Shown: positions 41,345-50,717, counted from the first letter of the stretch. The stretch: DNA of 64,000 nt from Glycomyces sp. NRRL B-16210 (GCF_000719515.1 NZ_JOGR01000003.1:248001-312000), one strand, 5' to 3'. The notes: a model not told the origin generated them from the letters alone. Made by a program: numbers and translations.

Positions 41345-41995
41345 CTATTCGGCTTCTGGTTTTCCTACTCCCAATGCTTCGAAGTCGATCACCAGGTCGG
41401 CCCTCTCTCTTGCCTCGCGGATGCGCCTCGCGTTCGGCTCGTCCACCTGCTCCACCCACGCCCTCGCCTTCTCCGGCGGCTTCCCGAAGCGCTCGTGCCT
41501 CTTGATCAACCGCTCCAGCCGCAGCTCCTCCGGCGTCTCGCAGTACCAGACCTCCGTCAGCGCCGCCCGCACCCCCGGCCACGGCCCCTCCCCGTCCAGC
41601 AGGTAGTTCCCCTCCGTCACCACCACCTCCGCCTCCGGCTTCACCGCGATCGAGCCCGCCACCGGCTCGCCCACCTCCCGGTCGAACTCCGGCGCGTACA
41701 CCGTCTCCCCGCGCTCGACCGCGATCCGCTCCAGCAGCGCCCGGTACCCGGCCCCGTCGAACGTGTCGATCGCGCCCTTCCTCCCGCGCCTCCCCAGCCG
41801 CACCAGCTCCGCGTTCGCCAGGTGGAACCCGTCCATCGGCACCTGCACCGCCCGCTCCCCCAACGCGCCCGCCAGCCACGCCGCCGCGGTCGACTTCCCC
41901 GCGCCCGGGCACCCCGCGATCCCGATCAGCACCCGCCCGCCGCCCAGCGACGCGACGCGGTCCAGCAATACCCGGGGGTCGTTCACCATCTCCAC
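41345..41995 (-). CDS. nucleoside/nucleotide kinase family P-loop protein
   Basis: 216 aa. Walker A IGIAGCPGAGKSTAA, acceptor-site region VPMDGFHLANAELV, DTFDGAGYRALLERI, and VVVTEGNYLLDGEGPW. This is the uridine kinase/phosphoribulokinase-like group (YggC/PanK-related), which includes fructose and nucleoside kinases; the substrate is unassigned. GTG 41995 follows TAGGTT by 6 nt (leaderless), with ATG 41989 as the alternative. Confidence 0.85.
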   Translation of the reverse strand: MEMVNDPRVLLDRVASLGGGRVLIGIAGCPGAGKSTAAAWLAGALGERAVQVPMDGFHLANAELVRLGRRGRKGAIDTFDGAGYRALLERIAVERGETVYAPEFDREVGEPVAGSIAVKPEAEVVVTEGNYLLDGEGPWPGVRAALTEVWYCETPEELRLERLIKRHERFGKPPEKARAWVEQVDEPNARRIREARERADLVIDFEALGVGKPEAE

Positions 41996-42001
41996 GCGCC
42001 G

Positions 42002-42007
42002 AACCTA
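42002..42007 (-). promoter_or_regulatory. -10 box (TAGGTT) of the kinase gene
   Basis: TAGGTT on the minus strand, 6 nt before GTG 41995. Confidence 0.5.
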
Positions 42008-42201
42008 ACCCACCGCCGCCCACGCCCCGCGCCCGTGCACCGATTCGGGCTTCCCGCGGCCCGTTCCGGGTTACGGTGAGCTTGTGAGCAGGCCTCGCTA
42101 GCTGCGGTTTCACTCGGCGGGGCGCACCGTCCACCGGGCCCGCCGCAGGACGTGGAGAACCACTGATCGGGCCACCACACCGAGCCAATACGGAGGCGTC
42201 C

Positions 42202-43242
42202 ATGAAAGCCCTGCAATACCGCGAGATCGGCGCAGACCCCGAGGTAGTCGAGGTCCCCAAGCCCGAACCTGGCCCCGGCGAAGTCCTCCTCAAGGTCACC
42301 GCCGCCGGGGTCTGCCACTCCGACATCGCCGTCATGTCCTGGCCCGCCGACGAATTCCCCTACGAACTGCCGCTCACCCTCGGCCACGAGGGCGCCGGCA
42401 CCGTCGAGTCCCTCGGCGACGGCGTCACCGGCGTCGAGATCGGCGAGTCCGTCGCCGTCTACGGCCCCTGGGGCTGCGGGCGCTGCATCAAGTGCGCCGC
42501 CGGCGCCGAGAACTACTGCCAACGCGCCCAAGAGCTCGGCATCAACCCGCCCGGGCTCGGCTCGCCCGGTGCGATCGCCGAATACCTGCTCGTGGACGAC
42601 GCCAGGCACCTCGTGCCCCTCGGCGACCTCGACCCGGTCCAGACCGTGTCGCTCACCGACGCCGGCCTCACCCCCTACCACGCGGTCAAGCGGTCGCTCC
42701 CGAAGCTCACGCCCGGCTCCTCCGCGGTCGTCATCGGCACCGGCGGCCTCGGCCACGTCGCCGTGCAGCTGCTGCGCAGCCTCACCTCCGCGCGGGTGAT
42801 CGCCCTCGACGTCTCCGAGGAGAAGCTCGACCTCGCACGGAAGGTCGGGGCGCACGAGACGATCCTGTCGGACGCGGACGCGGCCGACAAGGTCAAAGAC
42901 CTCACCGGCGGCCTCGGCGCGCAGGCCGTGTTCGACTTCGTGGGCGCGGAGCCGACGGTGAAGACGGCGGGCGCGTGCGCGGCGGTCGACTCCGACGTGA
43001 CGATCGTGGGCATCGGCGGCGGGACGCTGCCGGTCGGCTTCGGCGTGCTGCCGTTCGAGGTGTCGGTGCAGTCCCCCTACTGGGGGACGCGCGACGAGCT
43101 GATCGAGGTGTTCGAGCTGGCCCGCAACGGCGCGATCGACGTGCACGTGGAGCGGTTCTCCCTGGACGAGGCACCCACCGCGTACGAGCGTCTGCACGCC
43201 GGGACCGTCAACGGCCGGGCCGTGATCGTCCCGAACGGCTGA
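42202..43242 (+). CDS. zinc-dependent medium-chain alcohol dehydrogenase
   Basis: 346 aa. Catalytic-zinc residues in AAGVCHSDIAV and LGHEGAGTVE; structural zinc cysteines in WGCGRCIKCAAGAENYC; Rossmann motif VVIGTGGLGHVAVQLL. Close to the NAD(P)-dependent bacterial alcohol/aryl-alcohol dehydrogenases. ATG 42202 has GGAGG 7 nt upstream. Followed by a strong shared terminator. Confidence 0.93.
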   Translation: MKALQYREIGADPEVVEVPKPEPGPGEVLLKVTAAGVCHSDIAVMSWPADEFPYELPLTLGHEGAGTVESLGDGVTGVEIGESVAVYGPWGCGRCIKCAAGAENYCQRAQELGINPPGLGSPGAIAEYLLVDDARHLVPLGDLDPVQTVSLTDAGLTPYHAVKRSLPKLTPGSSAVVIGTGGLGHVAVQLLRSLTSARVIALDVSEEKLDLARKVGAHETILSDADAADKVKDLTGGLGAQAVFDFVGAEPTVKTAGACAAVDSDVTIVGIGGGTLPVGFGVLPFEVSVQSPYWGTRDELIEVFELARNGAIDVHVERFSLDEAPTAYERLHAGTVNGRAVIVPNG

Positions 43243-43255
43243 CCCGTGAGGTGAG

Positions 43256-43285
43256 GCGGCCCGGTCGAGTGCTCGACCGGGCCGC
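43256..43285. terminator. bidirectional terminator
   Basis: 14-bp perfect stem GCGGCCCGGTCGAG / CTCGACCGGGCCGC with a 2-nt loop (TG), between the dehydrogenase and the convergent glycosidase gene. Confidence 0.88.
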
Positions 43286-43298
43286 TTCGCGTCCGGCG

Positions 43299-45656
43299 TC
43301 AGTACGCGAGCGTGACCGGGCCGAGGAGTCCCGACGGCCGGCGGGCGCCTTCGTAGTGGTTCGCGGCGCTGTTGCTCACCTGGACCTCGATCCGGTTGGT
43401 CCCGGGTCGCAGGTGCACGCCGTCGATGGTCAGTGCGTAAGGGCGCCATAGGAGATCGCCCACCTCGGTGCCGTTGACGAGGACCTTCGCGGCCTCGCCC
43501 ACCTCGCCGAGGTCGAGCCTGGCGTCCGCTACTCCTTCGGGCAGTTCGACCTCGGTCGTGAACGCGCAGGTGCCGCTGAAGCGGCGCAGCGGCTCCCGCT
43601 TCGCCCAGTCCCCCAGGCCGATCGGGTTCGCCGGGAGCGCGCCGAGCGCGCGGGTCGGGATGCCGGTCCAGTCGTCGAGTCGGGCGGTGCGGCCGAGCGC
43701 CAGGTGCGGGTCCTCCGCTCGGGCCGGTCCTTCGGCCAGGATCTTCGTCTGACGCCGTTCCAGGCTAAGCTCCACTTGGGACCCATCGCGGATCGCCTTG
43801 GCGCGTCGGCCGGTGAACGGGTCCTGCCAGTGGACTTCCTCCGGCGCGCCCGGCAGGATCACGGTCGTCGCGATGGGCTCCTCGCCTTCGTTGAAGCAGG
43901 CGTAGGTGACCGTGTCCGGGCTTTCGAAGCGCACGACGCGCAGGTTCGGTTCGGGCGAGGAGGTCGCCACCGCTGCGCCTTGTGCTCGCAGGTGGTCTTG
44001 CAGGCTCCGCAGGTTCCAGCCCGCCTCCGCGACCACCAGGCCTCCCGCTTCCTTGAACCGCTCCAGTGCCGCGTCGGCTTCCCGGTCGGGCGCCAGGCCT
44101 TCCGGGCGGTGGTCGACCACCGCGAGGAAGCGCTGGTCCCCCAGGACGAGTGTCCCGTCCACGATGTCGGCCTCGCTCAGCCGGGCCGGGTCGAGGTAGA
44201 AGAAGTCGATCTGGTGCTCGAGGAGTTCGCGCGCCGGGCCGTCCGGCACGTGCTCCGGATCGGCGAGCACCGCGGTCGAGACCCGGTGCGTCCCTTCATC
44301 GAAGAGCGCGGCGACCCTCGCGGCGTAGGCGACCAGGCTCGGGAAGTGCGGCCACCAGGAGTTGTGCGGCCCGAGGTCAGGTTCGCTCTCGTACGCGCGG
44401 CCCCCGCGCACCGAGTAGAAGAACGCGTGCAGCACCAGGGTCGGCACGCCTCGGCTGAGGTACCAGTCGAGCAGCCACTTCGCCTCGTCCAGGGTGAGCC
44501 GCCAGCCGTACGCGCCGAGGACTTCGGCGATCGCATTGCCGCCGTTGAGGTTCGCTGCGCTGGCGGCGGTCTTCGGGGCGGTGCTCTCGGGCCCGGCGAG
44601 GGCGGTGCCGTCCTCGGGCAGGACCCAGCGCCACACGGTGTCCTGGCCCGGCCAGTGGAGGCTCGCGGACGTGGCGAGGTCGTCGGGTTCGGCGGGGTGC
44701 CCGGTGAGCGCGATCCCGTGGGATTCGCACCAGCGCGCCTGTGCGCCGTAGTAGACCTCGATCAGGCGCCTGCGCACCGCGTCTCGGTAGGCTCGCGCGA
44801 ACCCGGCATCAGCGTCCCAAATGGACGGCAGGTTGCGCAGGACCTCGTCCGGTTCGAGACCTTCGGCTGCGGCGACCTCGGCTTCCAGGCCCGGCGTGTA
44901 CGGCTGCGCGCCTTCGCGGGGGTTGCGGCCGAGCAGGAACGGCTCGTCGGTGAACATCGCGACGACCGTGGTGCCCAGGTGCGAACCGAGCGCCCGCGCG
45001 TACGCGTCGTGGGTGGTCTCCAGGAACGCCTGCACCGCAGCGGGATTGAGCAGGTCGGCGGCGGGCGGCGCGAGCGCCGAGCCGTCGTCCTGGCCCGCGT
45101 GCGCGCCACGGATCGTGCCGCCGCTGGGGGTGTCGAAGACCGCGGTGAACCGCCACCGGCCTTCCATGGGGCCGAGCCGCACCAGGCCGCGATCCTCGAC
45201 CGGCAGCAGCTCGGCCTCGTCGTGGACGGGCGCGCCGCCGCGGATCGGCGCGCGGACCACCGCGAGGAGCCTCGCGTCGAGGGCGCGGCCGAGCGCGGGC
45301 CGCCAGTACTCGTCCGCAGGCCCCTCGATGTCGCGTTCGATCCGGACGAGGCACCGCGCTGCGAACTCGGGGTCGCGCTCCACGACGGCGCCGTTCGCCG
45401 AGCCGGACGGATAGGAAGCCTCGTCGTAGAGCATCACGGCCAGGCCGAGCCGCGCGCATTCATCGACCGCGAGCCGCACCAGCCGGAAGTACTCCTCGGT
45501 GAGGTAGCCGACGCGGCGGCTCAATCCGATGCGGGCGCTGAGGGTCACGCCGGTGAACCCGACCGCGGCGATCTCGCGGAGCTGGGCGAGGACCCCGTCG
45601 TCGGTGAGGTCGTCGTTCCAGAACACGAACGCGTAAGGGCCAGTCGTGGCGGCCAT
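43299..45656 (-). CDS. GH106-like glycoside hydrolase (putative alpha-L-rhamnosidase)
   Basis: 785 aa, no signal peptide. N-terminal barrel: FVFWNDDLTDDGVLAQLREI, GFTGVTLSARIGLS, YFRLVRLAVDECARLGLAVM, LYDEASYPSGSANG. Central part: FTDEPFLLGRNP, ALTGHPAEPDDLATSASLHW, LTLDEAKWLLDWYLSRGVP. C-terminus is a galactose-binding-like beta sandwich (DLGEVGEAAKVLVNGTEVG, GTNRIEVQVSNSAANHYEG). That combination is seen in GH106 and related rhamnosidase-like enzymes; lack of a signal sequence implies action on imported oligosaccharides. ATG 45656 behind GGGAGAG; the frame extends further upstream through the PadR promoter, which is not credible. Confidence 0.8.
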   Translation of the reverse strand: MAATTGPYAFVFWNDDLTDDGVLAQLREIAAVGFTGVTLSARIGLSRRVGYLTEEYFRLVRLAVDECARLGLAVMLYDEASYPSGSANGAVVERDPEFAARCLVRIERDIEGPADEYWRPALGRALDARLLAVVRAPIRGGAPVHDEAELLPVEDRGLVRLGPMEGRWRFTAVFDTPSGGTIRGAHAGQDDGSALAPPAADLLNPAAVQAFLETTHDAYARALGSHLGTTVVAMFTDEPFLLGRNPREGAQPYTPGLEAEVAAAEGLEPDEVLRNLPSIWDADAGFARAYRDAVRRRLIEVYYGAQARWCESHGIALTGHPAEPDDLATSASLHWPGQDTVWRWVLPEDGTALAGPESTAPKTAASAANLNGGNAIAEVLGAYGWRLTLDEAKWLLDWYLSRGVPTLVLHAFFYSVRGGRAYESEPDLGPHNSWWPHFPSLVAYAARVAALFDEGTHRVSTAVLADPEHVPDGPARELLEHQIDFFYLDPARLSEADIVDGTLVLGDQRFLAVVDHRPEGLAPDREADAALERFKEAGGLVVAEAGWNLRSLQDHLRAQGAAVATSSPEPNLRVVRFESPDTVTYACFNEGEEPIATTVILPGAPEEVHWQDPFTGRRAKAIRDGSQVELSLERRQTKILAEGPARAEDPHLALGRTARLDDWTGIPTRALGALPANPIGLGDWAKREPLRRFSGTCAFTTEVELPEGVADARLDLGEVGEAAKVLVNGTEVGDLLWRPYALTIDGVHLRPGTNRIEVQVSNSAANHYEGARRPSGLLGPVTLAY

Positions 45657-45728
45657 GTGCTCTCCCAAGCCTCGGAACCCACGGAATTGAAACGATACAA
45701 GAGCGGTTCCGGCGGCACTGACCTCGGT

Positions 45729-45758
45729 TTGACAGTTCGGGAAACCTAGATCTATGAT
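45729..45758 (+). promoter_or_regulatory. sigma-70-type promoter of the padR operon
   Basis: TTGACA (45729-45734), 18-nt spacer, TATGAT (45753-45758): the best canonical promoter in the window. Predicted start near 45765, leader about 40 nt. Confidence 0.8.
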
Positions 45759-45765
45759 GCATAGA
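45751..45765. promoter_or_regulatory. operator palindrome over the -10 box
   Basis: TCTATG-ATG-CATAGA, a perfect 6-bp inverted repeat that covers the -10 box and +1; another CATAGA half-site is at 45775-45780. Likely PadR autorepression site. Confidence 0.72.
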
Positions 45766-45804
45766 ACTTCAAGGCATAGAGGTACTAGGGTCAGGAGGCC
45801 CCCC

Positions 45805-46173
45805 ATGCGCATCGCCAAAGACCTCGTCGCCGCCTCGTCCACCCCGCTCGTCCTCGGCATCCTCACCGAGGAGGAGAGCTACGGGTACGCGATCCTCAAG
45901 GAGATCGGCGAGCGGTCCGGCGGCCGTCTGGAGTGGACCGAGGGTCTGCTCTATCCGCTGCTGCACCGGCTCGAACGCGTCGGCTACATCGAATCCACCT
46001 GGCGCACACCGGAAGGCGGGCGACGCCGCAAGTACTACCGAATCACCGAGGCGGGCCGGGGCGAACTGGCCGAGCAGCGCCGGCAGTGGGCCGCGGTCGT
46101 CGACGCGCTCCAGGACGTCTGGGAGGCCACGCGGTCGGCCGCGCCGGTCGCGCCCCCGGCCCTGGAGGCCTGA
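45805..46173 (+). CDS. PadR family transcriptional regulator
   Basis: 122-aa winged-helix repressor: LVLGILTEEESYGYAILKEI, RLEWTEGLLYPLLHRLERVG, WRTPEGGRRRKYYRITEAGR. It belongs to the short PadR-s2 type with a single C-terminal dimerisation helix. ATG 45805 with AGGAGG upstream. One nucleotide before the next ATG, so co-translated with the membrane protein; such PadR/permease-prefix pairs are recurrent, the PadR controlling the pair. Confidence 0.93.
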   Translation: MRIAKDLVAASSTPLVLGILTEEESYGYAILKEIGERSGGRLEWTEGLLYPLLHRLERVGYIESTWRTPEGGRRRKYYRITEAGRGELAEQRRQWAAVVDALQDVWEATRSAAPVAPPALEA

Positions 46174-46174
46174 G

Positions 46175-47581
46175 ATGAGCGCCGACACCGAACTCGAGGC
46201 CCAGATCGCCGCCTGGCGCGGCTACATGCTCCGCCAGCGCGGGGTCAGCCCCGCCGACGCCGACGAACTCGAAGACCACCTGCGCAGCCGCATCGAGGAC
46301 CTCACCGAGACCGGCCTGCACGCCGACGAGGCCTTCCTCATCGCCGTCAAGCGCATGGGCGGGGTCGACGAGCTCTCGCGCGAGTTCGCCCGCGAGCACT
46401 CCGAGCGGCTGTGGAAGCAGCTCGTCATGACCGCCGACCCCGACGCGCCCGCCGCGTCCGAGCGCCGCCGCGACCTGGTCGTCATGGTCGTGTGCGCCGC
46501 GCTCGCGGCGGTCGCCATCAAGCTCCCCGCGCTGTTCGGGCTCGACTTCACCGGCGACGCGGACGCGCCGGCCCTGTTCGGAATGCGCATCGAGGACGAG
46601 TCGGGCACCTTCTACCCGCGCAACCTGGGCCTGTTCGCGCTGCCGCCGCTGGCGCTGTACTTCGCGTGGCGGCGCGGGATCGGCCGCGGCACCGCCGCGG
46701 CGATCGTGCTGCTCTTCGCGCTCGGTGCGGTGGCCGCCAACGCGTTCCCGCTCGACCAGGAGTCGCAGTCCTTCGCGCTCACCGCGATCCACCTGCCGCT
46801 CGCGCTGTGGCTCGTCGTCGGCGTCGCCTACGCCGCGGGCGAATGGCGCTCGGGGCACAGGCGCATGGACTTCATCCGCTTCACCGGCGAATGGTTCATC
46901 TACCTGGCGCTGCTGATACTCGGCGGCGGGGTGCTCACCGGGTTCACCGCCGGGGTCTTCGCCGCGATCGGCGTCGACTCCGAGACCTTCATCGTGAACT
47001 GGCTGGTGCCGTGCGGCGGCATGGCCGCGATCGTGGTGGCCGCGTGGCTGGTCGAGTCCAAGCAGAGCGTCATCGAGAACATGGCGCCGGTCCTCACGCG
47101 GGTCTTCACGCCCCTGTTCGCCGCCACGCTCGTGGCCGCCCTGGTCGCGATCGCGGTGACCACCAACGCCATCGACGTCGAGCGCGACATGCTCATCCTG
47201 TTCGACCTGCTGCTGGTGGTGGTCCTGGGCCTGGTGCTCTACTCGATCTCGGCGCGCGACCCCGCCGCGAAGACCGGCGTCTTCGACTGGATGCAGCTCG
47301 CGCTCGTGCTGAGCGCCCTGCTCATCGACGTCCTGGTGCTCGTGGCGGTCACCGGCCGCATCACCGAGTGGGGCTTCACGCCGAACAAGAGCGCCGCGCT
47401 CGGCCTGAACCTCGTCCTGTTCGCGAACCTCGCCTGGACGGCCTGGCTGTACTTCTCGATCATCAAGGGCCGCAAGCGGTTCTCACAGCTCGACCGCTGG
47501 CAGACCGACTACGTGCCGGTCTACGCGGCCTGGGCCTGGACCGTGGTCCTCGTCTTCCCGCCGCTGTTCGCCTTCGCCTGA
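46175..47581 (+). CDS. polytopic membrane protein with permease-prefix domain
   Basis: 468 aa. N-terminal soluble helix bundle of about 85 aa (LEAQIAAWRGYMLRQRGVSP, DELEDHLRSRIEDLTETGLH, DEAFLIAVKRMGGVDELSRE) is the permease-prefix-like domain that precedes many PadR-linked membrane proteins. About ten hydrophobic segments follow, in the style of DUF4153-like proteins. No transporter motif identifies a substrate. Ends in a hairpin shared with the convergent sugar operon. Confidence 0.78.
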   Translation: MSADTELEAQIAAWRGYMLRQRGVSPADADELEDHLRSRIEDLTETGLHADEAFLIAVKRMGGVDELSREFAREHSERLWKQLVMTADPDAPAASERRRDLVVMVVCAALAAVAIKLPALFGLDFTGDADAPALFGMRIEDESGTFYPRNLGLFALPPLALYFAWRRGIGRGTAAAIVLLFALGAVAANAFPLDQESQSFALTAIHLPLALWLVVGVAYAAGEWRSGHRRMDFIRFTGEWFIYLALLILGGGVLTGFTAGVFAAIGVDSETFIVNWLVPCGGMAAIVVAAWLVESKQSVIENMAPVLTRVFTPLFAATLVAALVAIAVTTNAIDVERDMLILFDLLLVVVLGLVLYSISARDPAAKTGVFDWMQLALVLSALLIDVLVLVAVTGRITEWGFTPNKSAALGLNLVLFANLAWTAWLYFSIIKGRKRFSQLDRWQTDYVPVYAAWAWTVVLVFPPLFAFA

Positions 47582-47589
47582 GGACCACA

Positions 47590-47625
47590 GAGGGCGCCCC
47601 GGACCGGAACATCCGGGGCGCCCTC
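47590..47625. terminator. bidirectional terminator
   Basis: 14-bp stem GAGGGCGCCCCGGA / TCCGGGGCGCCCTC, 8-nt loop, between the membrane protein gene and the end of the sugar operon. Confidence 0.88.
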
Positions 47626-47649
47626 CTATGTGGTGTGTGATGTAGGCCC

Positions 47650-48651
47650 TCAGTCCGAGCCGAACGCGGCGTCGAAGGACGCCTGCGGCGGGTCGAAGTT
47701 CAAGTCCCGCACGAAGCCCACGGCCTCGGCCGCGCCCCGCAGGCGGTCCATCCCCGCGTCCTCCCACTCGATCGAGACCGGCCCGGCGTACCCGATCGCG
47801 TTCAGCACGCGGAAGCAGTCCTCCCACGGCACGTCGCCGTGGCCGGTGGACACGAAGTCCCAGCCGCGCCGCGGATCGCCCCAGGGCAGGTGCGAGGACA
47901 GCCGCCCGTTCCGCCCGTCCAGGCGCTTGCGCGTGTCCTTGCAGTCCACGTGGTAGATCCGGTCGCGGAAGTCCCACAGGAAGGCCGCCGGATCGATGTC
48001 CTGCCACACCATGTGGCTCGGGTCCCAGTTCAGGCCGAACGCGGTGCGGTGGTCCACCGCCTCCAGCGCCCGCTGCGTCGACCAGTAGTCGTAGGCGATC
48101 TCGGAGGGGTGCACCTCGTGGGCGAAGCGCACGCCCACCTCGTCGAACACGTCGAGGATCGGGTTCCAGCGCGCGGCGAAGTCGTCGTAGCCCGCCTCGA
48201 TCACCGACTCGGCCACCGGCGGGAACATCGCCACGTACTTCCACACGGCCGAGCCGGTGAAGCCCACGACGGTGTCCACGCCGAGCTTCGCCGCCGCCCG
48301 CGCGGTGAAGGCCATCTCCTCGGCGGCCCGCTGCCGGACCCCTTCGGGATCGCCGTCGCCCCACACGTGCGAGGGCAGGATCGCCTGGTGGCGCTGGTCG
48401 ATCGGGTCGTCGCAGACCGCCTGGCCCACAAGGTGGTTCGAGATCGCCCACAGGCCGAGGCCGTGGGATTCGAGGATCCCCTTGCGTTCGGCGACGTAGT
48501 CGTCGTCGCTCGCGGCGCGGCGCACGTCCAGGTGGTCGCCCCAGCAGGCGACCTCCAAGCCGTCGTAGCCCCAACCGGAGGCGAGGCGGCACACCTCGTC
48601 GAACGGCAGGTCCGCCCACTGGCCGGTGAACAGCGTGATCGGTCTAGGCAT
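47650..48651 (-). CDS. sugar phosphate isomerase/epimerase-like TIM barrel
   Basis: 333 aa, xylose-isomerase-like AP endonuclease 2 fold. Metal ligands appear in VRFAHEVHPSEIAYD (Glu), GLNWDPSHMVWQD (Asp, His), YHVDCKDT (His, Asp) and VSIEWEDAGMD (Glu). Last gene of the sugar operon. ATG 48651 overlaps the end of the preceding isomerase gene by 8 nt (ATGCCTAG). Enzymes of this kind work with Gfo/Idh dehydrogenases on 3-keto or inosose intermediates. Confidence 0.9.
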   Translation of the reverse strand: MPRPITLFTGQWADLPFDEVCRLASGWGYDGLEVACWGDHLDVRRAASDDDYVAERKGILESHGLGLWAISNHLVGQAVCDDPIDQRHQAILPSHVWGDGDPEGVRQRAAEEMAFTARAAAKLGVDTVVGFTGSAVWKYVAMFPPVAESVIEAGYDDFAARWNPILDVFDEVGVRFAHEVHPSEIAYDYWSTQRALEAVDHRTAFGLNWDPSHMVWQDIDPAAFLWDFRDRIYHVDCKDTRKRLDGRNGRLSSHLPWGDPRRGWDFVSTGHGDVPWEDCFRVLNAIGYAGPVSIEWEDAGMDRLRGAAEAVGFVRDLNFDPPQASFDAAFGSD

Positions 48652-49498
48652 GGTCCAGGCTCCTCAGGTAGGTCAGGCCCTCGACGGCGATGGCGTCCTG
48701 GGTCGGCGCCAGCGGACGCCAGATCGAGGCCGCGGTGGCGATGGTCGCATTGTGCGCCGTGAACGACTCGATGACCAGCGGACCGTCGTATCCGGCACGG
48801 TCGAGCGCCGCGAGGATGCCGGGCCAGTCGAGGTGGTCGCGGCCCGGCGCGCCCCGGTCGTTGGCGCTGACCTGCACGTGCCCGATGCGCCCGGCCGCCC
48901 GGCCGATCGCCGCCGGGAGGTCGGTCTCCTCGATGTTCATGTGGTAGACGTCAAGGGCCAGTTGGCAACCGGTCCCGTCGAGCGCTTCGAGGGCCTGGTC
49001 GACGGTGTTGATCAGGCTCGTCTCGTAGCGGTTGAGCGGCTCGACGGCGATCGCGACGCCGCGCTCGGCGGCGTACTCGGCGACCGGCGCGAGGTTGCCG
49101 CGCAGTTCGCGGTACGCCGCGGCCCGGTCCTCGACGAGCCAGGTGCGCCCGACCGAGGCGTAGGCGGGCCCGGCGATCACGCCCGAGCCCACCGCGGCCG
49201 CGGCGTCCACGACGCGGCGGAGGTACTCCTGCGTCGTGGACACCGTCTCCGGCCCGGCCGCGACCAGTTCACGGCCGGGCCCCATCACGAGCACCACGGT
49301 CGCGGCGAGCCCGAGTCCCCGCAGCAGGTCGGCGGCCCGCGCCGCGTCCCAGTCGCCGGGGTCCTCGACGGGCAGTTCGATCGCGTCGAACCCCCAGTCG
49401 CGGATCCGCGGCGCGAGCCGGGCCAGGGCCTCGTCGTCGAGCGGCGAGGCCCAGACCCAGGTGTTGACGCCGATCGGTCGGCGCGGCGCCTCCGTCAA
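48644..49498 (-). CDS. sugar phosphate isomerase/epimerase-like TIM barrel, second copy
   Basis: 284 aa: IGVNTWVWASPLDDE, GFDAIELPVED, VAIAVEPLNRYETSLINTVD (Glu ligand), LALDVYHMNIEE (Asp, His), GHVQVSANDRGAPGRDHLDW and GPLVIESFTAHN (Glu). Close in style to D-psicose/tagatose 3-epimerases. Start TTG 49498, overlapping the stop of the binding-protein gene (TTGA); no ATG or GTG is available between it and the conserved RPIGVNTW. Two related isomerases suggest successive steps. Confidence 0.88.
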   Translation of the reverse strand: MTEAPRRPIGVNTWVWASPLDDEALARLAPRIRDWGFDAIELPVEDPGDWDAARAADLLRGLGLAATVVLVMGPGRELVAAGPETVSTTQEYLRRVVDAAAAVGSGVIAGPAYASVGRTWLVEDRAAAYRELRGNLAPVAEYAAERGVAIAVEPLNRYETSLINTVDQALEALDGTGCQLALDVYHMNIEETDLPAAIGRAAGRIGHVQVSANDRGAPGRDHLDWPGILAALDRAGYDGPLVIESFTAHNATIATAASIWRPLAPTQDAIAVEGLTYLRSLDHA

Positions 49499-50700
49499 CG
49501 GTCCCGCCACGCGTCGGGGAAGCCCGGCAGGTCCTCGCCGCCGAACTTGGCGTAGTGCAGCGAGGGCATGTCGGCGTTGCGCTCCAGGTAGTCGGCCAGT
49601 TCGGCCTCGGTGATCGGGTCCTGCGGGAGGATCCACTCGGCCGGGACCTCCTCGCCCGCGAGGATCATCGTCGCGGCGATGATCGGCGTGCGCCACTGGA
49701 AGTTCGAGTAGACCGGCGCCAGAGCGGTCATCCCGGTCTCGTCCCACTTGCGCATGAACGACAGCTCGTCCTCGCCCGACATGACCGGGTAAGGCTTGCC
49801 GGCGTCCTCGAAGGCCTCGATCGCGGCCACGGCGCCGTCGCCGGCGTCCATCCAGATGCCGTCCACGTCGCCGCGCTGGAGGTACTGCGTGACGATGTTC
49901 TTGATCTCGGCCGCGTCGCCGCCGGTGAACTCGTCGCCGAGGATCTCCAGCTCGGAGTCGCCGAAGATCTGCTCGGCCGCGGTCCAGCGGTGCTCGAGCA
50001 CGTCCACGCCCGGCAGGATGCGCAGCGCGAGCACCGTCGAACCCGGTTCGAGGTTGTCGACCAGGAACTCGGCGGCGTCGGCGCCGAAGGCGTAGCCGCC
50101 GATCGGGTGGATGAAGGTGACCGCGCAGTCGGTGTTGACGCCGCGGTCGAAGACGATGACCGGGACGCCGGACTCGCAGGCGGTCTCGACCGCGGGCGTG
50201 AGCGTCGCGGTCGTGGACGGGGAGATGATGATCGCGTCGCAGTCGCCGGAGGCGACGAACGCCTGGATGTCGGAGATCTGCTGGTCGTCGTCGTCACCGG
50301 CGTCCGAGCTGCGGAACTCGCCGATGTCGCCCGACTCCTGGAGCACTTCGACCTGCTGCTGCATGGTGATCCAGCCGGTCACGCGCCACGGGTTGGAGAT
50401 CGAGGCGTTCGAGAAGCACACGGTGGCGTCGCCGCCCTCGCGCGCGAACTCGCTCGTGTCGATCCATTCGGGAGAGATGGCCTGGAGCCACGGCGTGTTC
50501 GGGTCGCCTTCGGGTTCGATGTCGCGCTGGGCGAGCTGCTCGTCGTAGTCGGCCTGGACGAACCACTCGCTGGAGCTCCCCGAGTCCGACTCGCCGGCGC
50601 TGGTCGCCTCGTCGTCGGTGGGGGTGTCGGTGGTGCAGCCGGTCGCCAGCAGCAGCCCGAGGGCTGCGGCCGACGCGGCGGCGAGACGCGTTGTCTTCAT
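49495..50700 (-). CDS. sugar ABC transporter substrate-binding lipoprotein
   Basis: 401 aa. Signal peptide with lipobox LLATGC (Cys22), then a Ser/Asp/Thr-rich linker. Periplasmic-binding-protein fold 1 features: VCFSNASISNPWRVTGWITM, ISDIQAFVASGDCDAIIISP, VPVIVFDRGVNTDC, GIWMDAGDGAVAAIEAFE. The N-terminal extension WFVQADYDEQLAQRDIEPEG is unusual but seen in actinomycete CUT2-type proteins. ATG 50700 is chosen; another in-frame ATG at 50721 has no ribosome binding site. Confidence 0.9.
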   Translation of the reverse strand: MKTTRLAAASAAALGLLLATGCTTDTPTDDEATSAGESDSGSSSEWFVQADYDEQLAQRDIEPEGDPNTPWLQAISPEWIDTSEFAREGGDATVCFSNASISNPWRVTGWITMQQQVEVLQESGDIGEFRSSDAGDDDDQQISDIQAFVASGDCDAIIISPSTTATLTPAVETACESGVPVIVFDRGVNTDCAVTFIHPIGGYAFGADAAEFLVDNLEPGSTVLALRILPGVDVLEHRWTAAEQIFGDSELEILGDEFTGGDAAEIKNIVTQYLQRGDVDGIWMDAGDGAVAAIEAFEDAGKPYPVMSGEDELSFMRKWDETGMTALAPVYSNFQWRTPIIAATMILAGEEVPAEWILPQDPITEAELADYLERNADMPSLHYAKFGGEDLPGFPDAWRDR

Positions 50701-50717
50701 GGTGCGAGACCTTCTTT

